DNA from: Flavobacterium aquidurense
Lineage (GTDB): Bacteria > Bacteroidota > Bacteroidia > Flavobacteriales > Flavobacteriaceae
Direction of reading: 5' to 3'
DNA: 64,000 bases
NCBI GenBank assembly: GCA_900107365.1
Contig: FNPS01000004.1
Coordinates: 124,001-188,000 of the forward strand
The notes beneath the pieces are model-generated. The model had not been told where the DNA came from. It searched no databases and saw only the letters and a list, made by a program, of their open reading frames with translations. The translations under genes were made by a program, and so were the position numbers. Shown one piece after another: positions 18,971 through 27,093 of the stretch; the stretch's first letter is position 1; every line of letters begins with the position of its first letter.

Positions 18971-19000
18971 AAAAACCGGAACTTAATTGTTTCGGTTTTT
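18971..19000 (+). terminator. Terminator of first tRNA-Gly
   Basis: Stem AAAAACCGGAAC (18971-18982) with GTTTCGGTTTTT (18989-19000), one G-T pair, followed by further T residues. Confidence 0.8.
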
Positions 19001-19053
19001 TTATCAAAGTTAAATATTTATTGATTTTTATTTTTTTAAATGATTTAATTATT

Positions 19054-19061
19054 TATATTTG
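19054..19061 (+). promoter_or_regulatory. Promoter -7 box of second tRNA-Gly
   Basis: TATATTTG, the same box and the same following GCACC as at the first tRNA gene. It lies 12 bases before the tRNA. Confidence 0.75.
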
Positions 19062-19073
19062 CACCCTGTTAAT

Positions 19074-19146
<73 letters not shown>

Positions 19147-19150
19147 CTTC

Positions 19151-19182
19151 AAAATCCTCAAACAATTTGTTTGGGGATTTTT
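19151..19182 (+). terminator. Terminator of second tRNA-Gly
   Basis: Stem AAAATCCTCAAACA (19151-19164) with TGTTTGGGGATTTT (19169-19182), one T-G pair, then TT. Confidence 0.8.
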
Positions 19183-19216
19183 GCTTTTAAGCCGTTATTG
19201 TAAATCCCAATATTTT

Positions 19217-19275
19217 GAAATTCCAAATTCCAGGTTTAAGACAAATGAATGTAAAGATTTGGAATTTGGAATTTT
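19217..19275. repeat. Inverted repeat of the AAATTCCAA family
   Basis: Left arm GAAATTCCAAATTCCA (19217-19232) pairs with TTTGGAATTTGGAATTTT around 19258-19275; a further TTGGAATTTC follows. The same word recurs at 43182-43226 and 50268-50330. It lies downstream of pepE and may also act as a terminator. Confidence 0.65.
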
Positions 19276-19289
19276 AAAACTTGGAATTT

Positions 19290-19997
19290 CTATTTTAAGT
19301 TGCTCAAATCGCTTTCTGTTTCTAATTCTGTCGGATTTTGGTTTTGTTTGAATAATCGTGCAGTCAAATTTCCTTTCAAAGTAATTTTATTGCCGCTTAC
19401 TTCAAGCCAGCTTCCTTCTCTTAAGCCTAAAACCGGGATTGCATTAAAAGCATGAAATTCTTTGATTCTTGTCTCGCGCGTTTCTCCCATATGTTTTGAT
19501 TGTAAATCCGGATCTAAGTAATGTGGATTCAAATTAAAAGGAATCAATCCTAAAGTTTGAAAACTTGGCGGATAAACAATTGGCATATCGTTGGTAGTTT
19601 GCATAGACAATCCGCAAATGTTACTGCCTGCGCTGGTGCCTAAATAAGGTGTTCCGTTTTTTACAGTTTCAGAAAGAAGCTGCATAATATTGTGTTTGTA
19701 TAATTGTGTAACCAATAAAAAAGTATTTCCGCCACCGGTAAATATTCCTTCTGCATTTTTTATTGCTTCTTCAGGATTTTCAAACTCATGAATTCCTTTT
19801 ACTGAAATGTTAATTGTTGCAAATGCCTGTGCTACTTTTTCAGTATAATCGTTATGAGAGATGCCGCCCGGACGCGCGAAAGGAATAAATAAGATGCTTT
19901 TGCAATTTTTAAAATGTTCTGTTAAAGTAGGTAATACATATTCTAAATAACTGCCTTCGTGAAGGGTTGAGGTGCTGGCAATAATAATGCTTTTCAT
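19290..19997 (-). CDS. pepE: Dipeptidase E, peptidase family S51
   Basis: A cytoplasmic serine peptidase that cleaves dipeptides with N-terminal Asp. The chosen ATG at 19997 gives 235 residues starting MKSIIIASTSTLHEGSYLEY; the open frame begins five residues earlier. Key parts are IFTGGGNTFLLVTQL, the nucleophile elbow YLGTSAGSNI (Ser in GTSAG) and the His of FNLNPHYLD. This is the class-I glutamine-amidotransferase-like fold with Ser in place of Cys. Length is normal. It is monocistronic, with an inverted repeat just past the stop. Confidence 0.9.
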   Translation of the reverse strand: MKSIIIASTSTLHEGSYLEYVLPTLTEHFKNCKSILFIPFARPGGISHNDYTEKVAQAFATINISVKGIHEFENPEEAIKNAEGIFTGGGNTFLLVTQLYKHNIMQLLSETVKNGTPYLGTSAGSNICGLSMQTTNDMPIVYPPSFQTLGLIPFNLNPHYLDPDLQSKHMGETRETRIKEFHAFNAIPVLGLREGSWLEVSGNKITLKGNLTARLFKQNQNPTELETESDLSNLK

Positions 19998-20159
19998 AAA
20001 TTTTGTACTCAAATTGTTTAGGTTAAAGGTATTAAAAACTCTTTTTTCAGACTAAAAAAACAGCGTTTAATTAACATATTTTTACCAAGCCGTTAATACT
20101 AATTTTGCAACACATTAAGATATTTTTACACTTTTAACGGTAATTATAATTTTTTCATT

Positions 20160-20927
20160 TTGATCAACAAAGTTTTATGCGTTTTGGTTGTTGTTTTAAG
20201 TCAGGCTGCATGGTCACAAGATCAGGATCGCGCTATTGTAAACGGTAAGGTCGTTTCGAATACAAACGATTTAGAAGGTGTTTATGTGGTAAATGCGCAA
20301 ACTGAAGTTATGGTAACTACAACTGCTGACGGATCTTTTTCAATCAAGGCTAAACCTGGAGATACACTCGTTTTTTCTTCTATTCAATTCAAAGAAAACA
20401 GAGTTCTTCTGACCACTGAAAATTTTACGGACCTTAATTTTACTGTGAGACTTAGTTTGGTAATGCATCAGTTGCAAGAAGTAATTATAAGGAGATACGA
20501 TAATATTAATGCTGTAGCTTTGGGGATTGTTCCTTCTAATCAAAAAACATATACAGAAAGTGAAAGAAAATTGCGTACTGCTACTGCGTTAGATGCTACT
20601 GCTACTGCAAGTGGAATGGCTGGTGGTTCAGTTTCTGCAGATCCTTTTCTGAATTTTTTATCAGGAAGAACAAAAATGCTTAAAAAGGAATTGATTGTAG
20701 AGAAAAAGGAATTTTTCATGAAGCTTCTGGAAAATATGTTCAGTCTGGATCATTTTGTAAACCGATTGAAAATTCCGAATGAATATGTGAAAGGATTTGA
20801 GTATTATGCTGTTGAAAATGATAAGTTTACGGTTATTTTAAATTCGAAAAATAAAACTTCTACGGAATTTTTGTTAGCTGAATTAGCTGTTAAATACAAA
20901 GAAATATTGGCTGGTGAGAACAAATAA
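20160..20927 (+). CDS. Secreted carboxypeptidase-like regulatory domain protein, paralog 1
   Basis: A 255-residue exported protein. The start is a TTG (20160), since no in-frame ATG with a signal peptide lies upstream; it yields MINKVLCVLVVVLSQAAWSQ, a good signal peptide. Residues about 25-110 form a CarboxypepD_reg-like beta sandwich (VNGKVVSNTNDLEGVYVVNA, GSFSIKAKPGDTLVFSSI), as in the plug-side domain of TonB receptors, but no receptor follows. The C-terminus shares FLSGRTKMLKKELIVEKKE and a KGFEYYAV segment with paralog 2. It is the first gene of a five-gene operon. Function is not known. Confidence 0.82.
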   Translation: MINKVLCVLVVVLSQAAWSQDQDRAIVNGKVVSNTNDLEGVYVVNAQTEVMVTTTADGSFSIKAKPGDTLVFSSIQFKENRVLLTTENFTDLNFTVRLSLVMHQLQEVIIRRYDNINAVALGIVPSNQKTYTESERKLRTATALDATATASGMAGGSVSADPFLNFLSGRTKMLKKELIVEKKEFFMKLLENMFSLDHFVNRLKIPNEYVKGFEYYAVENDKFTVILNSKNKTSTEFLLAELAVKYKEILAGENK

Positions 20928-21639
20928 TACATTGTTAATTCTATTTTTATTAATTGCTCAAATTTCATTTGGACAAACTTTTGGTGCTAAAGAAATTCTT
21001 GGGCAGGTATTTGAAGAATCATCCTCGGTTGAAGGTGTGAATATTATCAATAATAATACTCAAATTACCGCTGTTACAGATGAAAGCGGAATGTTTTCTA
21101 TTGTAGCAAAGGAAGGAGACGTTCTGGTGTTTTCTTCTGTTAATATGGAACCTTTAAAGCATAGAATTACAACAGAAGATTTAAATTCTGTTTCAATTCA
21201 GATAAGGATGACCGCGAAACAAATCGAGCTGAAAGAGGTTGTTGTGAATGAAAATGCGGGCATTAACGCTGAAAATCTCGGAATTGTGCCGCACGGTCAA
21301 AAAACGTATACGCCGGCTGAAAGAAAACTTTATACAGCCAAATCAACATCGGTTGATAAAATAATAAATGCAATGTCAGGGCGAACTTCTATGCTTAAAA
21401 AAGAAGTGAAAGTAGAGAAGAAAGAAATGCTTTTTAGAAAGCTCGAATATCTTTTTGATGACAATTATTATACTGAAAGATTAAGGATTTCGTTAGAAGA
21501 TATTAAAGGATTTCAATTATATTGTGTAGAGGATTCTGAATTTGCCGTATCTTTGAATAGTAAAAACAAAACAATGAGTATGTTTTTAATAACTGAATTA
21601 GCCAGAAAATATCTTAAAATCCTTGAAAATGAAAAATAG
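20914..21639 (+). CDS. Secreted carboxypeptidase-like regulatory domain protein, paralog 2
   Basis: A 241-residue paralog of the preceding gene. It begins at GTG 20914 inside the end of paralog 1 (14-base overlap), pointing to translational coupling. A signal peptide (LLILFLLIAQISFGQ) is followed by the regulatory-domain fold ILGQVFEESSSVEGVNIINN and GMFSIVAKEGDVLVFSSV, then IVPHGQKTYTPAERKLYTA and MSGRTSMLKKEVKVEKKE. These two blocks align closely with paralog 1 (IVPSNQKTYTESERKL, SGRTKMLKKE), so the genes arose by tandem duplication. Role unknown; probably periplasmic or envelope-attached. Confidence 0.82.
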   Translation: MRTNNTLLILFLLIAQISFGQTFGAKEILGQVFEESSSVEGVNIINNNTQITAVTDESGMFSIVAKEGDVLVFSSVNMEPLKHRITTEDLNSVSIQIRMTAKQIELKEVVVNENAGINAENLGIVPHGQKTYTPAERKLYTAKSTSVDKIINAMSGRTSMLKKEVKVEKKEMLFRKLEYLFDDNYYTERLRISLEDIKGFQLYCVEDSEFAVSLNSKNKTMSMFLITELARKYLKILENEK

Positions 21640-22390
21640 CCTAAGAATACTCGTTTTGTGCCTGCTTTGTCAAATCTCATTCGGACAAAATTCAACCAGA
21701 AGGTCATTACACGGGAAAGTGACCAATACATCGCTTGCTATCGAAAGCGGATATGTAATGAACATAAATGCCAATGTTAGAACTTTTATTGGTTCTGGCG
21801 GATTATTTGATATTATGGCAAGGCCAAAAGACACGTTGCTCTTTACCGGAATGGCATTTCAATCCAGAAAGATTGTTTTGACAGAAAAAGATTGTGCTCA
21901 AATTCTCTTTACTGTTCCTTTAGATTTAGTAAACAATCAGCTTAAAGAAGTTTTGGTTCATAAAGACATACAGGATAAAACACTTACAAGTGGTTCTCAG
22001 GGAATAGTAGATATGCAGTTTGAAGATGACAAACAATCTACAGCAAAGAATAATGTAATGTATTCTGACCAGACAATTAAATACGGAACAGATTTTGTTC
22101 GAATATTTAAGGATGTTAAGAAGCTTCTACGTAAAAATGACGAGGTTCAGGAAGAAGTTATAAGTGATATTGCTTTTACGGCTTATGCAAAAGATAATTT
22201 CACTCCCGATTTTTTCAATAAAACATTAAATCTAAAAGATGATGAAATAGAGTTGTTTTTAATGTATTGCTCCAATGATCCTGAATCTAAGCGATATTTA
22301 AAACCAGATGATAAATTTCAGTTAATCGATTTTATGATTAACAAGAATAAAGATTTTAAGAATATTACGGTTTCCAAAAATGAAAAATAA
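21629..22390 (+). CDS. Secreted carboxypeptidase-like regulatory domain protein, divergent paralog 3
   Basis: A third exported member, about 253 residues from ATG 21629, which overlaps the end of paralog 2. The signal peptide is NSLRILVLCLLCQISFGQ. The regulatory domain is recognisable (HGKVTNTSLAIESGYVMNIN, GLFDIMARPKDTLLFTGMAF, VPLDLVNNQLKEVLVHKD) but the C-terminal half (from residue 120) no longer carries the SGRTxMLKKE block and is more acidic and asparagine-rich. It is the most diverged of the three. The next gene overlaps its stop by 11 bases. Confidence 0.8.
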   Translation: MKNSLRILVLCLLCQISFGQNSTRRSLHGKVTNTSLAIESGYVMNINANVRTFIGSGGLFDIMARPKDTLLFTGMAFQSRKIVLTEKDCAQILFTVPLDLVNNQLKEVLVHKDIQDKTLTSGSQGIVDMQFEDDKQSTAKNNVMYSDQTIKYGTDFVRIFKDVKKLLRKNDEVQEEVISDIAFTAYAKDNFTPDFFNKTLNLKDDEIELFLMYCSNDPESKRYLKPDDKFQLIDFMINKNKDFKNITVSKNEK

Positions 22391-22886
22391 ATTAATTTAC
22401 CCCTTAATTGGGGTTTTATTTTTATCCTTGTCCTCGTTTGCTTTTCATAAATTTTATATGGGGGTTTTTCAGGTGAATTATGCAGCCGAAAAAAAAATGA
22501 TTCAAATTACATCTCGTATTTTTATCGATGATTTGAATAACGGAATGGAGAAAAAATACCATAAGAAAACCTTTGTTGGAACAGAAAAAGAAACACCCGA
22601 AGATTTAGAATTGTTTAAAAAGTACCTCTCGGAAAATTTTACAATAAAAGTAAACGGGCAACCAAAATCAATTACTTTTTTGTCTAAAGAGGTTGAAGCT
22701 GGTGATGTACTGGTCTGTTATTCCCGAATAAAAGACATCGATAAATTTAAGACACTTGAGATTTCAAACACCATTTTAGTAGATTGGAATGCTGAGCAGC
22801 AAAACATTACACATATTTCAGCATTTGGCACTAAAAAGAGTGTTCTCTTTACAGAATCTTCAAGGAAAGAAGTGTTAAAGTATTAA
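22380..22886 (+). CDS. DUF6702 family exported protein
   Basis: A 168-residue protein with an N-terminal signal or anchor (MKNKLIYPLIGVLFLSLSSF). The mature part has HKFYMGVFQVNYAAEKKMIQ, ITSRIFIDDLNNGMEKKY and the C-terminal VDWNAEQQNITHISAFGTKK, which match the small DUF6702 family that usually lies beside an M1 peptidase in Flavobacteriia. Function unknown. It overlaps paralog 3 by 11 bases and is 66 bases from the M1 peptidase start, so it belongs to the same transcription unit. Assignment is from memory of the family. Confidence 0.78.
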   Translation: MKNKLIYPLIGVLFLSLSSFAFHKFYMGVFQVNYAAEKKMIQITSRIFIDDLNNGMEKKYHKKTFVGTEKETPEDLELFKKYLSENFTIKVNGQPKSITFLSKEVEAGDVLVCYSRIKDIDKFKTLEISNTILVDWNAEQQNITHISAFGTKKSVLFTESSRKEVLKY

Positions 22887-22952
22887 TGAATGGATATAAT
22901 TATCATTTTAATTGTTATTTTCACACCCTGATAAAATTACCCATTACTTTTT

Positions 22953-25196
22953 ATGAAAAAACTTTCATTATTATTAATTTTTCCTGCCTTATTAATGGCG
23001 CAGGAAAAAAATACCACAGTTGCCCCAAAACAACAAGGTAAGTACGATACCAACAAATTCAGTCAAATGTATGATTTGCTGGCAACTCCAAATATGTTTC
23101 GTACGGCTTCAGGAGCACCAGGTCCTGCATATTACCAACAACAGGCAGATTATAAAATTGATATCGAATTAGATGATAAAAATTCAAAATTAAGCGGGTC
23201 TGAAGTTATTACGTATTCAAATAATTCTCCTGATACTTTAGAGTATTTATGGATTCAGTTGGATCAAAATCAGGCTAAAGCAAATACTCAGGCGCCATTA
23301 GCTGAAAGCGAAAAAATCAATCAGGTGCTGCCATTAGATGGTTTTTCAAGCAAATATTTGAAAAAAGATCTAGAGCGTGGTTTTAATATCGAACAAGTAA
23401 AAGATGCCAAAGGAAGCCCTATGTCCTATACGATCAACGAAACGATGATGCGTATTAATTTGGCAACTCCTTTAAAACCCGGAGAAAAAATTTCATTAGC
23501 TATAAAATGGTGGTACAACATCAATAATTATAGAAAAGAAGGCGGACGTTCTGGTTACGAATTATTCGAAAAAGACGGAAATAAATTATATGTAATTGCA
23601 CAATTCTACCCAAGAATGGCAGTTTATAACGATGTTGAAGGATGGCAAAATATGCAATTCTGGGGAAGCGGAGAGTTTGCTCTTCCTTTCGGAAACTTCG
23701 ACGTAAACATTACAGTTCCTGCAGATCACGTTATTGATGCAACAGGAGAATTAACAAACAGAAGCGAAGTTTTTACTGCAGAACAGGTAAAACGTTACGA
23801 GCAAGCTCAAAAATCATTTGATAAACCGGTTGTAATCGTTACGCAGGCGGAAGCTGAAGCGGCTGAAAAAGGTTTCTCTGAAAAGAAGAAAACATGGAAA
23901 TTTAGTGCTAAAAACGTACGTGATTTCGGTATTGCTTCTTCAAGAAAATTCATTTACGATGCAATGGCTGTAAAATTGGGTGGTAAAATTGTTATGGCAG
24001 AATCTGTTTATCCTAAAGAAGCAAATCCGCTTTGGGGAGAAACTTCTACAATGACAGTTGCTCATACTCTAAAAAGCTATTCATCACATACTTTTGACTA
24101 TCCTTATCCAAAAGCAGTTTCAGTTTCAGCTGAAGATCAGGGAATGGAATATCCGATGATTTGTTGGAATTTTGGTCGTCCTGATGAAAATGGAGTAACA
24201 AGCAAGGAAGTTAAAAACGGAATGATTGGTGTTGTAATTCACGAGGTTGGACACACTTTCTTTCCAATGATCGTAAATTCAGATGAGCGTCAATGGACGT
24301 GGATGGATGAAGGATTGAATTCATTTTTAGAATATTTGGCAGAGCAGGAATTAGATCCAAATTTTCCTTCAAGACGTGGACCTGCAAAAAATATTGTCCC
24401 TTATATGAGTGGAGATCAAAAGTTTTTAGAGCCAATTATGTCTAACTCTGAAACGATCGCACAATTTGGAAATAACGCTTACGGAAAACCGGCTACAGGT
24501 CTTAATATCTTAAGAGAAGTAGTTATGGGAAGAGAATTGTTTGATTATGCATTCAGAACGTATGCAAACAGATGGAAGTTCAAGCATCCAACTCCTGAGG
24601 ATTTCTTCAGAACGATGGAAGATGCTTCTGCAGTAGATTTAGATTGGTTTTTTAGAGGATGGTTTTATTCAACAGATTTTGTAGATATCGGAATTAAAGA
24701 CGTAAAACAATATTATGTTTCTGATACGCCAACAGCTGATCTAAAAGATGTAAAAGTTAGGAAAGGACGTTTCGGATTCGATAAAGGACCATTCGTTTAT
24801 TTAGTTGCAAGTGATAATGCGGAAGTTAATGCTTCAAAGAAAAAAGCTTTGAAAGTAGACGACGTAAAATTATTGGCTGATTATGTAAATCAAAGTTTTA
24901 CTGCTGAAGAAAAAGCAAGTTTAAAATCGCCTAAATATTTCTATGAAGTAGAGTTTAATAAACCAGGCGGAATGATTATGCCAATTTTGGTAGAGATCAC
25001 TTACGAAGATGGTTCAAAACAAAACTTCCAGTATCCGGCTCAAATCTGGAGAAAAAATAATGATACAGCTAAGAAAGTTTATGCAACTGAAAAAGCAATC
25101 AAAAGCATACAGGTAGATCCAAAATTAATGACAGCTGATATTGATGTGACCAATAATTCTTGGCCAAAAGTAGAAGAAAAGTCAAAATTTGATTAA
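22953..25196 (+). CDS. M1 family zinc metallopeptidase
   Basis: A 747-residue exported aminopeptidase-like enzyme. A signal peptide (MKKLSLLLIFPALLMAQ) precedes an N-terminal M1 beta domain (residues about 40-260). The active site is HEVGH at residues 430-434 with the third zinc ligand Glu 453 in WTWMDEGLN, the HExxH-x18-E pattern. The usual GxMEN exopeptidase motif appears as DQGMEYPMI, a recognised variant. The C-terminal half is helical. It probably degrades peptides in the periplasm. It is the last gene of the operon, closed by a terminator at 25208. Confidence 0.92.
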   Translation: MKKLSLLLIFPALLMAQEKNTTVAPKQQGKYDTNKFSQMYDLLATPNMFRTASGAPGPAYYQQQADYKIDIELDDKNSKLSGSEVITYSNNSPDTLEYLWIQLDQNQAKANTQAPLAESEKINQVLPLDGFSSKYLKKDLERGFNIEQVKDAKGSPMSYTINETMMRINLATPLKPGEKISLAIKWWYNINNYRKEGGRSGYELFEKDGNKLYVIAQFYPRMAVYNDVEGWQNMQFWGSGEFALPFGNFDVNITVPADHVIDATGELTNRSEVFTAEQVKRYEQAQKSFDKPVVIVTQAEAEAAEKGFSEKKKTWKFSAKNVRDFGIASSRKFIYDAMAVKLGGKIVMAESVYPKEANPLWGETSTMTVAHTLKSYSSHTFDYPYPKAVSVSAEDQGMEYPMICWNFGRPDENGVTSKEVKNGMIGVVIHEVGHTFFPMIVNSDERQWTWMDEGLNSFLEYLAEQELDPNFPSRRGPAKNIVPYMSGDQKFLEPIMSNSETIAQFGNNAYGKPATGLNILREVVMGRELFDYAFRTYANRWKFKHPTPEDFFRTMEDASAVDLDWFFRGWFYSTDFVDIGIKDVKQYYVSDTPTADLKDVKVRKGRFGFDKGPFVYLVASDNAEVNASKKKALKVDDVKLLADYVNQSFTAEEKASLKSPKYFYEVEFNKPGGMIMPILVEITYEDGSKQNFQYPAQIWRKNNDTAKKVYATEKAIKSIQVDPKLMTADIDVTNNSWPKVEEKSKFD

Positions 25197-25207
25197 GAAT
25201 AAAAAAG

Positions 25208-25234
25208 AAGACTCTGAAAAGAGTCTTTTTTTTT
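25208..25234 (+). terminator. Intrinsic terminator after the M1 peptidase gene
   Basis: Stem AAGACTC (25208-25214) with GAGTCTT (25221-25227), loop of six, then a long T run. It ends the operon from 20160. Confidence 0.85.
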
Positions 25235-25270
25235 TAAGTAAATTTTAAAACAGTCGGCTGCAAAATTTAA

Positions 25271-25278
25271 TATCTTTG
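25271..25278 (+). promoter_or_regulatory. Promoter -7 box of tatA
   Basis: TATCTTTG, a perfect TAnnTTTG match, 21 bases before the tatA ATG and just after the upstream terminator. Confidence 0.7.
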
Positions 25279-25299
25279 TGGCACATAAAAATATAAGAT

Positions 25300-25659
25300 A
25301 TGTTTGGTATAGGAGGAGGAGAATTAGTTTTCATACTGTTTATAGTACTTATGCTTTTTGGTTCTGACAAAGTGCCTGAAATAGCTCGTACAATGGGAAA
25401 AGCTATGGCGCAATTAAAAAACGCGACCAACGATATTAAAAGTGAAATTCAAAAAGGAGCAGAGGCTAATGGTCTTGATTCAAGAGCTCTCACAGATATC
25501 ACGGGTAATATCAATGCCCAAATTAACGAAGCAAAAACTAATTTGTTAGGCGATACCACTAACTTGACTGGTAATCTGTTAGGGGATACCGCTACAGAAA
25601 TCGACAAAGTAAAAGAAGATATCGATACCATCTCCGGACCTGTAAAACGTCAAATGTAA
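25300..25659 (+). CDS. tatA: Twin-arginine translocase subunit TatA/TatE
   Basis: A 119-residue Tat pathway protein: a short N-terminal membrane helix (MFGIGGGELVFILFIVLMLF) followed by the FG hinge, the amphipathic helix SDKVPEIARTMGKAMAQLKN and a charged, low-complexity tail. The tail contains a repeated unit NLLGDTTNLTGNLLGDTA (about residues 85-102), seen as two copies of LLGDT. TatA oligomers form the conduit for folded proteins. TatB and TatC are not nearby. It is followed by a PAP2 gene two bases later, probably co-transcribed. Confidence 0.93.
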   Translation: MFGIGGGELVFILFIVLMLFGSDKVPEIARTMGKAMAQLKNATNDIKSEIQKGAEANGLDSRALTDITGNINAQINEAKTNLLGDTTNLTGNLLGDTATEIDKVKEDIDTISGPVKRQM

Positions 25660-25661
25660 TT

Positions 25662-26225
25662 ATGCTTGAAAAAATACAAGAATTAGATATCAATCTCTTT
25701 GTGTATCTTAATGGTTTAGGTTCTGAAACATACGATAAACTTTGGCTGATTATCACCAATCAATTGTATTGGACACCCTTTTTTTTATTCCTGTTTTATC
25801 TTATTTATAAAAAGGTAGGTATAAAGCAAACCTTGTATATACTTCTTTTCATTGCAGTATTAATTGCTTTTACAGATCAGACATGTAATTTATTTAAACA
25901 TACTTTTCAACGTTTGCGTCCTTGCAATAATCCTGATCTTAAATCAATTATTCGTATAGTTCAGGTTAGAACTTCGTATAGTTTTTTCTCTGGTCATGCG
26001 GCGAATACCATGGCAGTAGCAACATTTTTATTTTTGGTGCTAAGAAGTAAATTCAAGTATTTGGGATTCTTGTTTTTATGGCCGTTAGTCTTTGCTTATA
26101 GCCGGATTTATTTAGGATTGCATTACCCTGGAGATATTCTTACAGGATATTTCTTCGGAGCTCTTTTTGGATCGTTGATCTATCTTGTGTATCGAAAATT
26201 AAAACCACAATATTTTCCGGGATAA
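25662..26225 (+). CDS. PAP2 superfamily membrane phosphatase
   Basis: A 187-residue integral membrane lipid phosphatase with about five membrane segments. The catalytic motifs are complete: C1 KHTFQRLRP, C2 SFFSGHAA (SGH) and C3 SRIYLGLHYPGD, containing the nucleophilic His. The family dephosphorylates lipid phosphates such as undecaprenyl pyrophosphate or phosphatidic acid. It starts two bases after tatA stops. The likely role is recycling of envelope lipid carriers, but the substrate is not shown by sequence. Confidence 0.9.
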   Translation: MLEKIQELDINLFVYLNGLGSETYDKLWLIITNQLYWTPFFLFLFYLIYKKVGIKQTLYILLFIAVLIAFTDQTCNLFKHTFQRLRPCNNPDLKSIIRIVQVRTSYSFFSGHAANTMAVATFLFLVLRSKFKYLGFLFLWPLVFAYSRIYLGLHYPGDILTGYFFGALFGSLIYLVYRKLKPQYFPG

Positions 26226-26231
26226 TTTTTT

Positions 26232-26302
26232 TAAGATTCTAAGGTTCTGAGTTTTCTGCTAGTATAATCTTAGTGGCTTAGCTGCTTAGTATCTCAGTAG
26301 CT
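26232..26302. repeat. CTTAG/CTAAG repeat at the 3' end of the PhyH gene
   Basis: CTAAGGTTCTGAG at 26239-26251 is matched, inverted, by CTCAGCACCTTAG at 27069-27081 (12 of 13). Further CTTAG words extend the tract into the last codons of the PhyH gene. Confidence 0.55.
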
Positions 26303-27009
26303 ATTTTCTCGCTCCATTCTAGTCCATCTGGAAGAATTTGGTTGCTAAATTCAATATGAATAACTCTTCTTCTTTCGTTATTTGTGGTTTTGTTTGAAGC
26401 ATGAAAAAGTAAAGGTTTCATAATCATAACTCCGCCTTTTTTAACTTCACAAATAGTTTCTTTTTCATTTTCAATTTCCAGGTTTTCAACTCTAAAAATT
26501 CCTTTTGAATGTGAATCGTTTATCACTTTTAAAGCGCCATTATCTTTGGTTGTGTTGTCAAGATGGATTCTGATAGTGAAATTATTTTCCAGAATTTCTT
26601 TTGGAGGCTGAACTGCAAATTGATTCTGTTTTATAGTCCAGTTTTCGAAATTTTGGATTTCAATTTTTTTATCAACAGAAATGGTTAAATCCTGATGATA
26701 AGCAACAAACCAATTTGATTTCTCCGGTTTATCAAAATAGATGGATTTTGTTATAAAGTAGCCTTCTCCAAAAGTATGGGCAATAATATCTTTTAAATTT
26801 TGATTGAAGATATAAGGCAAAGTTTCAGGGATTTCTTTATGAAATTGTCTGATGGCAAACAAATCCTGGGATTTTCTGAATGTCACATTTGTACTATCAT
26901 TTTCGGTCTGATTTTCAATTAACGAAATTAATTTTTCAATTTCATTTTCAGTATAAACAGTATTTATAATTGTAAACCCTTCAGAGTTTATTTCGTTTAA
27001 AGAATTCAT
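26278..27009 (-). CDS. Phytanoyl-CoA dioxygenase (PhyH) family protein
   Basis: A 243-residue non-heme iron, 2-oxoglutarate-dependent dioxygenase fold. The first iron ligands are in AYHQDLTISV (HxD), and the distal His is in MKPLLFHASNKT; an Arg for 2-oxoglutarate follows in NNERRRVIHIEFS. Substrate is unknown: this family acts on many small molecules and lipids. The gene stands alone between inverted copies of a CTTAG-type repeat, and its last codons fall inside the left copy. The start is the ATG at 27009. Confidence 0.83.
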   Translation of the reverse strand: MNSLNEINSEGFTIINTVYTENEIEKLISLIENQTENDSTNVTFRKSQDLFAIRQFHKEIPETLPYIFNQNLKDIIAHTFGEGYFITKSIYFDKPEKSNWFVAYHQDLTISVDKKIEIQNFENWTIKQNQFAVQPPKEILENNFTIRIHLDNTTKDNGALKVINDSHSKGIFRVENLEIENEKETICEVKKGGVMIMKPLLFHASNKTTNNERRRVIHIEFSNQILPDGLEWSEKIATEILSS

Positions 27010-27050
27010 TTTGAAAATAATTGTTATTTTAATTACAGATGTTTAAAATA

Positions 27051-27083
27051 AACTTAGAACCTTAGCGTCTCAGCACCTTAGAG
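27051..27083. repeat. CTTAG/CTAAG repeat upstream of the PhyH gene
   Basis: Reads CTTAGAACCTTAGCGTCTCAG and CACCTTAGAG, inverted relative to the copy at 26232-26302. It lies in the 84-base gap before the O-methyltransferase stop. Confidence 0.55.
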
Positions 27084-27093
27084 CCTTTTTTTT

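Noticed and set aside
19151-19289. Possible integrase-type attachment site at the tRNA-Gly genes
   Set aside because: No partial tRNA duplication or integrase gene nearby; the repeats are explained by terminators and an intergenic palindrome.
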